64,000 nucleotides of DNA from Prillingera fragicola (lineage: Eukaryota; Basidiomycota; Tremellomycetes; Trichosporonales; Trichosporonaceae): contig BEDY01000013.1 in assembly GCA_002335605.1 (NCBI GenBank), positions 351,901-415,900 of the forward strand, in the 5' to 3' direction. Position numbers and translations under genes: made by a program. Below, piece after piece: positions 1-11,434 of this stretch. The notes beneath the pieces are model-generated. The model had not been told where the DNA came from and did no database searches. It saw only the letters and a list, made by a program, of their open reading frames with translations. The first letter of the stretch is position 1; each line of letters starts with the position of its first letter.

Positions 1-1294
1 CCGGCCCGTCTCAACGACCACGTACCACGTTTACAGCGTGCATAAGCACACCCACACACAACCACGCACAGGCATGCAGTGTCCTTTCATGCAAAGAGTG
101 TTCCGCGTATTAGGCTTTGAACATCCCTGGACCCTTCCGTGTCCCTGGGTCCTGGCAAGCAGAGGAGCAGGGCAGCAGTGGTCGATCCAGCGCGAGACGG
201 CGATACGAGGCTGCTCGGCGTGGTCACTAATGCCATGCCGTGGATCTACGAACAGATGCACCTCGTCCGACACCGCCTCGCAGACCAACCACACTGGCTC
301 TCTGCTCGTCAGCCTCCTCTTGTGCCCCTTCCGCACTCGCGGGCAAGCCGCAATCTGGGACACGAATGCCACGCCAGAGGACCTCGAGGGGTGGGACTCG
401 CTCCTCAAGGCCACCGTCTTGCGTTTCCCCGCCAAGCGTGCTGGCCAACTTTGATGTCCTCGAGACGCTCTCGGCGCACCTGGGCGTCTGTATCCGCGCC
501 GATGATGCCGAGGACTGCGAGGCGGCAAATTATTCCAGGCGCTCATCGGCAACAACTCTCCACTGCCTTGCGCGTGCACGAACTGGATCGCCTCAGTCCC
601 GACCAGACACTACCACGCCACGCGTCCCAGTGCAGCATCAACGAGAACCATGTCCCTGCCGACTTTTTATCCCTGCTTGACGCGGCTCTCGTGGACGCCT
701 GCGGGAACGCTAACGCTCGCAAGCTGATGCACAACCTCACTACGCTGTTCACCATTTCAACCATTCGATGGCTTAGACGATTCATTGATTCTGACGGTTC
801 TTTTTCTATTAATTTTACATCAAGTAAATTAACCGGGCAATGCTCCCACCCGACTCTCCTCGACCCGCTCCGCCCCTCCCTCGGCTAGTGGATGAGCGAC
901 GAGAACAGCCGCGTCTCAAGCAGCCTCGGCGCCGTCGTCGATTCACTGTGCAGTGCGGTCTTGGGTGCGCTCACTCGTGCTATCGATGCGCACGCCATAC
1001 CCGCTTCCGCTGAGACGATGGCCGCGTGCGTTGACATGTACGCTCCCCGCCTGTCTCGCACAGAGCAGGGACGTGACACTGGCTTCGGTGACATCAATGT
1101 GGAAGGGGAACACGATGCATGTCGACGACATGCCAACATGGAGGACACGATGGTGTCGAGGTGCTACATGGGCGTGTGACTCATGTGGCACTAGTCCAAC
1201 AGTATGTGGTCTAAAATAACCCCGTCCAGAGCATGAACGCACATCACCATCATCAACAAACACGACTATACACCCTTCTCATCATCAACGCAAC
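1..1294. other. no supported gene; scattered coding-like remnants
   Basis: I cannot assemble a gene here. Short stretches between about 250 and 760 on the + strand have coding-like composition in different frames (for example a segment ending RFPAKRAGQL, then one reading DVLETLSAHLGVCI). They are broken by frame changes without convincing splice sites, as a decayed gene would be. An AT-rich patch lies at about 797-835. The final 100 bases are likely promoter and leader of the gene starting at 1295. Confidence 0.3.
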
Positions 1295-2413
1295 ATGGCC
1301 GTCCTCAAGGACCCGTTCAAGGGTCCTGAAGACCCAGTGAAGCGCTACCTCAAGTCTCACAAGAGTTTCCCCGAGCTGGCGCGATATGCCCAAGGCGATC
1401 AGACGGGCGCTGAGGTCCCGCTTCCTCTGTCTCCACAAGTGCACCTAGAGCTTTTCCAACTGCAGACGCGTTTGGTATCCACAACCTGTGCAGAATCTCT
1501 TGCTATCAGCGGCCAGGAGTTCATCACAAAGCTCCAGTACGCTGATATAAACTGTACGTCTCCTTGAACCTCTGGAGCAGACATTTCGCTGATTCTCAGA
1601 TCACATTGCTGGCGATGGCGCCAAGGGCCCGCGAGGTGATCCCGGACATGCCGGTCCCGACGGCGCCAGGGGACCAATTGGACCAGCTGGACCAGTTGGG
1701 CCTCTCGGGCCAGTGGGACCTCCTGGGCCAGTGGGAGCTCCTGGACCAGTCGCAGCTCCTGGACCAGTCGGACCCGCTGGGCCTGTCGCACGTTTCGGGC
1801 CTGTCGAGTCGGCTGGGCCTATCGCTGCGCCTGGCGTGCATGGGATGCTAGAGCAGCAGGGGGAACAGGGGCCTCGCGGAGACGATGCCAACCTCAATGA
1901 TATGCTCAAGACACTAGCCGACAGCATCGAGGCCAAGATGAAGACACTCTTTGCTGAGGCCGACACCAAGCGAGCTAAAGAGAACGAGGAGGCCGCCACG
2001 AAGCGAGCTCGAGAGAACGAGGAGGCCGCCACGAAACGAGCTCAAGAGGACGCCAAAGAACGGGCAAGGCGAGTCTGACAACGGTCATACTGTACTGACT
2101 CGAAAGGCGCTGGAACCAAGTGACGTACAGCTCAGCAGGCTCGGCCGCCGTCCTGATGCCAATGGGGACTGTCCTTCCCGTGAGTAGAATATCTGTCAGA
2201 GTTGTCGGCCCACATATCTGATGGTAGTACATCCGCAGTGTCGGCGAGGTCAAGCAGCTCACCGCCGAGCAGCTCTGCGAGAGGATCAAGGACCTCGACG
2301 GCGGTGTTTCGCCGCCCGAAAACGTGGACCCGGCACAGCTTAGGGTGTACTTGCTCTCTCTGCTCGGCATTGTCGAGGTGCCCCCACTCACGGCTGACGT
2401 CAAGGCTACGTAG
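1295..2413 (+). CDS. collagen-like repeat and coiled-coil protein, possibly Mug135-like C-terminus
   Basis: I predict four exons: 1295-1553, 1600-2068, 2107-2179 and 2228-2413. The N-terminal ~86 residues are globular and unrecognised. Exon 2 opens with about 20 Gly-X-Y triplets ([18 protein letters not shown] and similar), then a short linker. A charged helix follows in which an [14 protein letters not shown] unit is repeated, probably a trimerising coiled coil. The C-terminal segment (RRWNQV...LTAEQL...YLLSLLGI) weakly resembles the Mug135-like C-terminal family. The second intron is read as GC-AG (GCGAGT donor), because only that joins the frames. The 46-nt first intron has a GTACGT donor. 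Collagen repeats are uncommon in yeasts and there is no signal peptide, so the trimer would be intracellular. The function is unknown. The coding call is firm; the intron 2 and 3 boundaries are less so. Confidence 0.72.
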
Positions 2414-4665
2414 ATGACAAGGCGTGCATTATTCTATGGTCAGATGTATACTAGGTACTGTACCTTGCCATGAGCTTTCAGCAGGCTCGCAGATGAAGAG
2501 CGAGAGAGAGAGAGAGACAGCCGCACTTGGAGGTGGAGAGCTGAAGCCGAGCCGATCAAGCCGGTGCAGACTGCAAGTAAACACCTACACACTTGCTCTC
2601 CACCCACCTTCACGTCGTCCTCACAGCCGCATCTCGATTTTAAACTCATCGCGGCCCCTGCGCGGCCGCTGTCCCCAATGGGGCTCCCTGTCGCTGCATC
2701 CGTCCACGGGATCCGAAGCCCACCTCGAGGCCAGCACCCCTCATGTCCGGCAGCCTCTCGGGTTTGTCGGCTGTGCTGCAACCACTCGTCTTGCTCAAGA
2801 ATCGGCTGCAGAGCGATCAAATGGCATGTCTCGCAAGTGCAGCTTTACAGCTGCATATGGAGCTCAAAGTCGACGCTTTGGCACTGTACCGAAAGTGGCG
2901 GCTGCGATTGCCACTGCGGGAGCACCATGGGCTGACGTCCAGACACGGATTGACACACGTAGTCCGACAAGTGGTGCGGGACGATTTCACTCTGGGGAGG
3001 AACAGTGTTGCCAGTAGCACGGAGGACCTCAGCTGCGGCCCGCAGTGCCCATACCTGACGACCAGAATCCCCGGTGTGGCAAAGTTGTACCTGCTCGTGT
3101 TCCGGTCGGAGATGGCGAGGATGCCATGTTTTCCACGACCGCCACGACAACACCAGACGGGAACAGCAGAACAACACTGTCGTCTGGTCGTCTGGTGGAC
3201 ACTTGTTGGGGCCTTTGCCACGAGTGTGGCACCATCACAGTCATCAACGCTCGCTACGGGTGCGTACTTCTGCGAGAAACTCTGACAGCAGTCCAGCTTG
3301 TACGAGTACCACTCATTGGGGCGCCTTGCCTCTGTTCGCGACAGGCGTTCGCGGCCTGTCAAGGCTTCCAGCAGCAGCGTCCGGGATGTACCGTGCCCTG
3401 GCCTCTGTTAGGTAATCTACGACAAGTGGAAGCAGCTGGCAGGACGTGCTCTTGCAATACGCCCAGAGTCCCAGCTTTCTGGCAGCGCCGTCACAGCCGC
3501 CACGCTCGCCACGGTCCTCACCTCGCCCGCTGCGTCAAGACGCGCATGCAGGTCGCTCCAAAGGCGAATCCGACCAGGCCGGCTCTAGGACACATCGTCA
3601 CTGTGGGTGTGAACGCTTTGCGGATGAGGTGACCAGGACTCGGCCGTTCGGGCTTCTGCGCTGGTTCCCTCCGTATCTCGCAAAGCCAGCTCGGCCGGCG
3701 CGCGCGCGTGGCCTGCTGTCTTCCACGCGCGAGTGACGATTGACCTCAGCTTCTGTACCGGCAGCATGAGAAAGCGCGAGGGCATACCGCTCTGAGGCAC
3801 CCACGTGCACCCCGACCCACCACTTAACGCACCGAACCTAGTTGCACCTCGCGGACGAGGTCTTAATTTGTTTGTGGTTGTAAGCATTGGCACAGACAAA
3901 TACCACAGCCGTTGAGGCTGCTCCCCATTGGGGATGGAACATGCATCACATCTCTGAACCACGTCGAGACATACACTTCCTTACATGCGAAGCAAGAGAC
4001 TTGGAACGAAGAGAAACACAAAAACAAACGGTCACTGCCGCCACCGTCGCGTGCGCATGGTCCTCGCTGCGATTTCGGTGACCTGGGCGTCGAATCCCCC
4101 TGCGTCATGCGGCTTGCTACACGGCGCTCGGGACGGGGCCACGAGGAACGGCGTGCGGCGTCAGAGGCGCGTGCGCTGGGACGGGCAAGAGGCCGCGTAG
4201 ATCCAGTGAGTCGTACCTGACCGGGCCGGACGCTGCACTGCAGTGCAGTGGAGCAGCAGCGCGTCGCGTCCCCTCGCTGCTTGGCTGTGCCTCGGACGGA
4301 GAGTGCGTCCCCCTGAAGAGAGCTAGTCTGAGAGGCACCGGCACTGCAGAAGAGAACGGACGTTTCAGTGCTAGCACGTTTGTACACAAACAATGCGACG
4401 AGTGGACGATGGAGAGAGGACGAAAGAGGGTGAGCGTCAGTCAGGCTGCAGAGTGTGCACTGTGCACTGTCTGTTGTGTATGTGCATATCCCGTTCTCTA
4501 GCACCGCCCAGAGTCCATTGAGCACAGCGCTGTCTGTCTCTCTGCGGCGTCTTGGTGGAATGTTTGTTCTTCTATAGAGTTTGTTGTTCCCTGAAGAGTG
4601 ATCCCTGATTGTTGCCTGTCCAAACAGCATCCAGCGGCGGCCATGCGGCCCTGTTCCCGGTGCAC

Positions 4666-4708
4666 TTGCTGCTGCTGCTGCTCCTCCTGCTGCTCCTCCT
4701 GCTCCTGT
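4666..4708 (+). repeat. CTG/CTC-rich microsatellite
   Basis: A run of CTGCTGCTGCTG followed by alternating CTCCTC and CTGCTG units lies 230 bases upstream of the lectin gene, outside any gene I can support. Such a tract is prone to length change. Confidence 0.7.
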
Positions 4709-4847
4709 GCATCTCAGCAGCAGTGCAAGAGCAGCACCACATGGAGCACCCCATTCCCCCGCGGCGTACACACTACTCGTGTTGTTGTACCCACTCTTGT
4801 TTTCTGTTTACGGCAATCCACTCCCCCTGACCAACCCTCATTCTCCA

Positions 4848-4852
4848 TATAA
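4848..4852 (+). promoter_or_regulatory. putative TATA box of the lectin gene
   Basis: TATAA within CATATAACA lies about 90 bases upstream of the ATG at 4939, in a C-rich, G-poor leader typical of strongly expressed fungal genes. This is positional evidence only. Confidence 0.45.
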
Positions 4853-4938
4853 CACTCCCCCTCTTCACCGCCAACCCTCATCCCCACCACCCCTTCACAA
4901 CTACCAACTACAGTCGCTCACTCAGCACCCTACACACA

Positions 4939-5853
4939 ATGCTCGCCAAGCTCCTCGCCGCCACCCTCCTCGCCACGGCCGTCTTTGCCCAGGACGACTG
5001 CGACCCCATCACCACCGCGCCCCCCGTCGACCCCACCCCGCCCGTCACCAACGGCGCCGCCATCCACCCCAACGGAAACTCGGCAAAGTGCGTCGACGTC
5101 CAGTCGGCGAACTTTAGCAACGGCACCCCCGTTACTGTGTAAGTGTCGAGAGAGCGAGCGAGCGCGCGAGCGAGACGCCAAAGGTGGGCCGGGCACAGCC
5201 GCGTCGGGCACTGCCTGGCGTCAAGTCACTACAGTCCACACTACAGAGTTCATACTGCTCAATGCCCATCCGGGCATTCACAGTGCCGGCGTCGCCGCCG
5301 CTGTTGCGGATTGGCCGACGCCGCTGCAGGTTTGTGGCGCTCGGGCCCTGGTTGTGCCATCTGCGCCCTGCCTTGGCAGTGGCTGGTGGCCTGGGCGAGG
5401 CTTGACATGCTGCGTCCCACCTCACCTCACCTGCCGTCGCACTATTGCGCTCGCTACCGCTCGCCGCTCGCCGCTCGCTGCTTGCCCGTGCTTGGCTAAC
5501 ACCCCAGCTACGACTGCAACAACACGAACGCGCAAAAGTTCGCCGTCGGCCGCGGCAACGGCCAGGTCAAGGTGCAGGGCCAGAACCTCTGCCTCGACGC
5601 GGGCGAGAACCCCGCCAACGGCTCCAAGGTCAAGGTCTGGCAGTGCTACCCGGGCCTCAAGCAGCAGCAGTGGTGGTACACGGACGACGACCGGATCGCC
5701 CTCACCAACCAGGGTCTCTGCCTCGACCTCACCGACGGGTCGCTCCAGAACGGCTCCCAGCTCCAGGTCTGGGAGTGTGCTACTGGCAACACCAACCAGG
5801 TCTGGACTACCGGCAACCTTGCCGCGCGCCGCTTCCGTCGTCGTCGCATCTAA
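4939..5853 (+). CDS. secreted ricin-B-type (beta-trefoil) lectin
   Basis: Exons are 4939-5138 and 5508-5853. The intron of 369 nt has a GTAAGT donor and GCTAAC branch site and is long for this genome. The first ~17 residues (MLAKLLAATLLATAVFA) form a signal peptide followed by QDDC. The mature part carries ricin-B repeats: NGNSAKCVDVQ, then QNLCLDAGENPANGSKV, then NQGLCLDLTDGSLQNG. These include QWW and QVW aromatic motifs of the QxW type and paired cysteines that fit the trefoil fold. About 180 residues make one trefoil with no attached enzyme domain, so it is a carbohydrate-binding protein, not a two-chain toxin. The basic end (ARRFRRRR) is unusual. It is probably exported and binds galactose-type or other glycans at the cell surface or outside; the ligand is unknown. 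Confidence 0.88.
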
Positions 5854-6352
5854 GCGACGTCGTGCTGCGATGGGATAACCCTACTTTACACCCCCTTATG
5901 GACTATTACGACCCTCTCTCCTTCGTTGCGTTTGGTCTAGTACCCCTTTGCTGTAGCCATGAACAGCTGCGCGTGCGTGCGGGCGTGGGACGCAGGTGTG
6001 GTACTAATAGTTGCACGAACGGGCAACTGACTTGCTGGCGAGTGAAAGTGACGAGCTGCCCAGTATGGAGGAGGATGTTTGCTGCGGATGGCAAGACCGG
6101 AGACATGCCCTGAGGTCGAGATACCTGAATCCGAGACGTCTCTGTGGAGACATACGACCAGACATACGGCCATGCGGCATGCAGAGCCCAGCTGCTGGCC
6201 ACACAAGTGCAGTGCACAGCCGTGCAGGGCAGTGCAGGCAAGCCTAGAGCCATGACATGAGGTCGCCGAGGCCGAGGTGGACCAGTGGCACTGCGACGGA
6301 CACTGATGAGGACGACGCACGTGTTCTCGTCTACCTGTTTGGCTGTCTCGCG

Positions 6353-6451
6353 TCTGGCTGTCTGGCTGGGCTGGGTGGGCTGGCTAGCTGGGCTGGCTAG
6401 CTAGCTACCTGGCCACCTGGTTGGCTGGCTGGCTAGCTATGTGGCTGGGTA
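6353..6451 (+). repeat. imperfect GGCT/AGCT simple-sequence tract
   Basis: About 100 bases are composed almost only of GGCTGG, GGCTAG and AGCTAG units in imperfect tandem order, as replication slippage produces. It lies in intergenic DNA. Confidence 0.75.
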
Positions 6452-7697
6452 GCAAGGAAGCGGATGACGAGGCTATGAACCCGCGCAGCGAGTAGCTGGC
6501 TAGAGTGGCTGTGAGTGGTCAGCGCGGCGTTCCGTGGGGTCGAGAATGTGTTTCCTGGACTGACGCGTGCGAGTCATTGACAGGTTCCTTTCGTCTTAGC
6601 CCATGGCGCGAGTCTTGCAGTTCCATGTCAAAACCCTCTGGCCAGTCGGCATCCCGGAGCGAACGCGTCAAGCGTTTCCAGCGGAGGTCGCCTCGGTCCG
6701 TCCCTGTTGTTGTCCGTTCAAGGCTTGAGTCTGCCAGCTGCCAGACCTTGACAAAGCCCCATGCGACTCTAAGGTCTGCCTGCTCGCGACGCCCAGAATA
6801 AGACGCCGAGACTGAAGATGCCACATGAGATTTGACGCGCCTGTCTTTCGGGCTTGAGGCGCAGCTGCCAGCATCCGCTATAGAAGCCAGCATGTACGGT
6901 CGTCTCCTGCCGCAGCATACCGCTACGTTCATGACGCATCAGCCCACGACTCCCAGCTCCAGCTCCAGCCAGGCGCAGTGAAGCCAGTGACCTCACTGTT
7001 CCTCGGAGGTCATTGGGCCGTTCCTCGACGTTTGCCTGGCTACACCCGTCATGGCCGCGAGCTGGGCTGAGCCGTTGGAGTTCTCGGCATGACTTATCAC
7101 TGCATCGACGCTCGAGACGTCCTTGGGCTCCAGGAGTCGTTGCATCCACGCAGCGCGCCTCACCTTGCCCTGCAAGCTTACAGAGCTACCCCAGTGACAT
7201 GTCGCATACCCCAGTGCCAGACCCAGTGCCAACCATCACAGCAGCTGGGCAGCCACCAACCACGTTCCTGCCGCATCCACATCCCAGTTGTCCCAGTAGT
7301 TCCTGCGCGCATCATCATTCCAACCTCAACCACATCCCAGGCCCGGGGCTAGAGTTGCGAGCACGAAACCGCCTGGGCCGTGGGCCGCGTTGGCCCCACG
7401 GCGTTGTCAGATACCCCGACCAGCCATTAATCCGGCGTTCGAACGCGTTTCGAACACTTCCAGCGCCGCTCCTCCTGGTTCCTCCAACACTGGTGGGCTG
7501 CTCTGTTGGGTGCAGGCCGTGCGGGGGAGAGAGAAAGACACCTAGGGGCATGGCTGCTTGTCTAGAAGACCGTTCCACTGTTTCGACCCAGGTACACACT
7601 CGCTGGCTCGATTATTACGACACAAAGTAGATGTACGCACTAACGACAGACGTGCTCAGCGAGGTGGTTGTCATGGAGCTGCCCACTGTGATCACGA

Positions 7698-7703
7698 TAT
7701 AAA
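7698..7703 (+). promoter_or_regulatory. putative TATA box
   Basis: A perfect TATAAA lies 155 bases upstream of the ATG at 7858. The following leader is A/C-rich with no upstream ATG close to the start. Confidence 0.5.
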
Positions 7704-7857
7704 GCTGGGGGGCTACATGCCATATCCCTCTTCTGCATTCTAGACTCACCGCAGCAACTTTGAAGAAACCACCATCCATCGCCGCAACTTGAACAATCGT
7801 AAGCCGCAACTTGCAAGCCATCGTAAGCGCAATGTGGCACCACAACCTAACACCCAG

Positions 7858-8151
7858 ATGAAGTTCTCCCTCCTACCCCTCCTCGCCCTCGCGGCTCCCA
7901 TCCTCGCCGCGCCCCTCCCCGACGCGGACGCGGACGCCGCCCCCCTCGCCGACGCCGAAGCCGCGCCGTACGCCCCCGAGGCGGCGCGAGACTACGTCCC
8001 CCCGCCGGTATTCTGGAACGCGACCATGTGGTGGATCACCAACACGATCTACTGGGGCCACACCACCGTGTGGGCGAACGAGCCCCGGAACGACCAGGGG
8101 GTCGTCATGCACGTCATTGACGGCAAGGCTGTTACTGTGCGTTTCTTGTGA
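7858..8151 (+). CDS. small secreted protein with acidic pro-segment
   Basis: This intronless frame encodes 97 residues. The start at 7858 is preferred over an upstream in-frame ATG at 7789 because it begins directly with a signal peptide (MKFSLLPLLALAAPILAAP). An alanine/aspartate-rich segment follows (ADADADAAPLADAEAAP), as in secreted pro-peptides. The rest is an aromatic-rich segment (VFWNATMWWITNTIYWGH) without cysteine. No family was recognised. It could be a secreted effector-like or cell-surface peptide; the role is unknown. A TATA box precedes it, and no partner gene is adjacent. Confidence 0.6.
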   Translation: MKFSLLPLLALAAPILAAPLPDADADAAPLADAEAAPYAPEAARDYVPPPVFWNATMWWITNTIYWGHTTVWANEPRNDQGVVMHVIDGKAVTVRFL

Positions 8152-8380
8152 GGCCGCGGGGGGTTGTTGTAGCGCTAGAGTGAATGTATTGTATTGCCTT
8201 GGCTGCGAGGAGGTAGCAGACGCCGTGATTCGCACTTCTTACGTATGGTGCGAAGGGAGGTGGAGAGGTACATGGTGAGCGTTGCCTTGACGATGCCACT
8301 GTCGATCACGCGCACTCGGTATTCATGCCTGGCCACTGGAGCTGCTCTCGCTACTGAACGCCAGCGATAGCCACTGATAG

Positions 8381-8881
8381 TCATGAACGGAAGTACCTGG
8401 ATATCAGTAACATCGCAGCAGCGGACGTCTTCAGACTATGCATGATTCTACAAACACCTAAGCAGCAGCTACCCGTCAGCCCACCCCGACACCACGACTC
8501 ACCATCAATCTGGTCCAGGAGGTCCTTTGCCTCGCCCTCGCCAATCTCCTTGAGGATCCGCTTGAGGGCCTGGACGTACTTGTTCTTTGCGTCGTCCTGG
8601 TTCATGCCGTTGTGCTCGTGCCATGCGTTCCACTCCTTGGCCTCTTGCTTGCCGCTCGGCTCCTTGTCCTTGCAGTCGCCGTCGGTCGCCTGCTTGTGCA
8701 GGCCGTTGAGCTGCGGTGTCAGGTACTGTCGCGGCGGCAGGGTGGCTGGGACTCGAGAGTACTAGCCACGCAGGAGGCTCACCTCGAGCTTCTGCTCCTT
8801 GGTGAACTGGACCTTGCCCGAGGGAGGCAGGTTGGTCACGATAGAGGTGGCCTCTTCGAAGATGGCGTTGAGGTTGGTCAT
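8381..8881 (-). CDS. acyl-CoA-binding protein
   Basis: The start is the ATG at 8881 (MTNLNAIFEEATSIVTN). An intron follows KLE, with a GTGAGC donor and an acceptor just before LNGLHKQATDGDC. The body then has the ACBP signature: HKQAT, the lysine-rich KEPSGKQEAKEWNAW, and the C-terminal helix DAKNKYVQALKRILKEI. ACBP binds long-chain acyl-CoA in the cytosol and buffers its pool. A second donor (GTGAGT) occurs after LLDQID. The intron it would start is close to a multiple of three, so the frame stays open to 8381 either way, and the exact C-terminus is uncertain by 10-20 residues. The family call is firm. Confidence 0.85.
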
Positions 8882-11434
8882 TTTGTCAGTGTGGTGGGTA
8901 TGTACAGCAGGAATGGGTAAGAGTATAACGTCAAGGACAGCGTAGCATTACTTCTATACTAGTCAGAGCTGGCGGGGAGCATGGAGGAACAATCTTGATG
9001 GCAGTGGGTGGTGGTGTCAAAAAGAAAATGACGTCAGCCACCACCATGACGTCCCGTTCTACCTCTCCATGCGGGTCGAACTTGTCATTAACTTTGAAGA
9101 AAAAGAGGGATGCACATGTACATAGATGACGACACTGCACGCGAGGAGCATGCCGAACGCGCGTGGGGACGGGTAGGCTCATGGGCTGACGTGAGGAGTG
9201 TCGATCATCGGCGACTCCTAGTGGCTGACGTGAGGAATAGTCGATCATCGGGCGAACAATGAGTAGCCTGACGCATGGTGGTAGTCAAAACTACTGTCAA
9301 AGGACCCGCTGTGTGGGGTAGGAGTCTGAACGCAGCGAGAAGTGGAAAGAGATCACACGCGCGTGGAGCCAACTCATCCTCCTTCGACAACCCCAGCCGA
9401 GGGACACTACTGCGCCTCTCGGGCCCGAAGACGAGGCTTTTCGGTGTTACTGGCAGGACGTGTCACAGCGAGCGTGCCAGGCAAGCCTCTACTTAGGCCT
9501 ACTATACGCATCGGCTGCGGTGGCTTGAAGCAAAGATCTTGTCCGTAGTGGAGATTACAACGATCTCGAACTCTGATTCAGTACGAGTGGCCGAGAATAG
9601 CGACGCATATCGCCGTGTGCTCGCTTGGATCTGTGTAGCTGGATGCAATGAGGTCGATTGACCCGTAGCCTGTAGAACCCAGAGGAGGATGATGGCAGGA
9701 GGGCAGTGGTCGTGCTCGCGGAAGCCCAAGTGATCAGGCAATCATGGCACCAAACAATCATGACACCAAACAAATCGACGCGCGCGGCAAGAAACCTCTC
9801 GTGAGCACTCATCCGAGAGTATTTCGTACACATCACCTACGACCACTCAACACAACCGGGTGGTCCTTACCGGTCTCGGACGCGGTTCTCGGCGTACGAG
9901 TAGGGCCGCTGGAAACAAGCTCTGCTGCCCACCACTGCTGATCACGGGACGATCAACATTGCGTCCGAGAAGCCCGGCGTACCATGAGGGGTGTTAGACG
10001 GTGGCACCGCCGGCCCCCGGCATGCCCGTCCAGCGACCAGCAAGAGTTGGATGGGCGAGCTGCACACGGGCAACACCGACCCGCTCGCGCGGCACGACAG
10101 GCACTCACGTTTGGCAGAGGAACAGTGCCTCTCAATGTCCATATTCTTTGCGTCAACACTGAACTCGACTCCACACTGCTGCCAGCGGCAGCGATCAGCT
10201 GCCCTTGCACTAGCACATGTATTGGGGCATGCAAAGGCTTTCGGTTTGCTGTTTTACGCACAGAGAAACCCATGCAGAAAGCGTCGTGAATGCCGTAGCT
10301 ATAGTCGGCACGCGTGGGCCTTTATAGCTCGTCTCACCTCACGTCCGCAGCCTCGGTTGCGGTAGTCTTTCCGTGCAACAAGTCAGCTGGTGCAGCGTTC
10401 TGCGCTAGGTGTCATCCGATAGAGGTCAGCAGGCGTGTTATCGTCGTGTGCGTCCACTGCCGCAGCGTGTTACTAGATACCGATGATGACACCTCGGGAT
10501 GTCGCAACGCTCAGACGAGCAGAAACAGGCCGCAGGTACAATATACTACCTGATGCTGGCGCATGACCGACCTCGCTGGAGCGCACGCCCTCGCTCTGAA
10601 AGCCGAGCCTCCGTCCTCGAATAGACTCATGCAGAGCACAGCGCGTGGGATGTCGACAGAAACTTCCCCCAGAGTATTCCGGCAATGACATGTCTGACCG
10701 ATGACCGCTACGACGTGAGCAACCCTTGGTCACTGCCCACTCGTGTGCAGATCCGTTCCGCAGTCGTCGCCGGTTTGGGTTCCTGCTTGCCGAGCTGCCG
10801 AGTCGGCACGAGATGAGAAGAGCAGCAGGACCCACATGGCCCCACGGGGTGCAGCCCTGCGGCCCGGCATTGAGCTTGGGAGCTTCGTTAAACCCGCCTC
10901 TTGCGCAGGGACGAAGGACATGCGCAGTACGAGGTCGAGCAGTGACTGGCCAACGTCAACATCCGACCGATAACCCTATACGCCGGCGGGGTGGAAAGGG
11001 TTCACGCACGTATTTTTAGCCCTTCTGGCAGAAACAATGTTAAAGACCTCGAGAGCAGATCGAGCAGTGGCTTGCCGTCGAGGTGGTCCTCGGTGAGCAG
11101 CGGCATGGGCCGCACTGTTACACAACCTCCGAACATGTCTTCTCTCCAGGGACCCCGCAGAACAGCTCCAGTACTCAATTTACCCGTCCACTCCAGCCGG
11201 AATGACGAGCAGCCGATCAACACCTCACGTCCTCAGACGTCGACCCCACACATGCCGGGAGACCCTCGAGGGCGCGCCGCAGCGGCCATTATCATGGGGC
11301 CGGCGATGCCACGGCATCCTCCCAGCTCTGGTATAAGATGTCGAGCGTGGGGCTCTCTGGGGTATCTTTATCCCCGGATCCCCAGACCTAGGCCTCACGC
11401 ACTCTCACCACTCGTACACTACTGAACAACCACA
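8882..11434. other. 2.5-kb gene-free stretch
   Basis: Short open frames on both strands show no domain, signal peptide or consistent codon pattern. Near 9215 and 9240 the phrase TGACGTGAGGA is repeated with flanking TCGATCATCGG, a local imperfect duplication of about 35 bases. The right end holds the promoter of the aquaporin gene. Confidence 0.35.
11332..11336 (+). promoter_or_regulatory. putative TATA element of the aquaporin gene
   Basis: TATAA lies about 100 bases before the ATG at 11435, followed by GGGGTATCTTTATCCCC, a short inverted repeat that contains GATA-type sites. The assignment is by position and motif only. Confidence 0.35.

Larger units (their letters stand above)
2414..4938. 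other. long stretch without a supported gene
   Basis: Open frames here are short or overlap in conflicting frames. The + strand frame over 2790-3285 has a mild coding look (a segment with LCHECGTITVINARYG) but is interrupted by a stop at 3015 and has no clear splice solution. It may be a decayed gene. There is a GA run at about 2503-2516 and a CTG/CTC-rich tract at 4666-4708. The last ~100 bases form the promoter and leader of the lectin gene. Confidence 0.3.
5854..7857. other. no supported gene; contains a low-complexity tract and the next promoter
   Basis: No frame has recognisable protein features. A GGCTGGCTAGCT-type low-complexity tract lies at 6353-6451. The right-hand ~160 bases hold the promoter of the small secreted protein gene. 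Confidence 0.35.

Noticed and set aside
3863..4771. 302-residue minus-strand open frame
   Set aside because: Composition is that of random GC-rich sequence, with low-complexity runs from the CTG tract and no domain.
4939..5853. Ricin-like protein considered as a two-chain toxin
   Set aside because: Only a B-type lectin trefoil is present; no N-glycosidase or other enzyme domain is encoded nearby.
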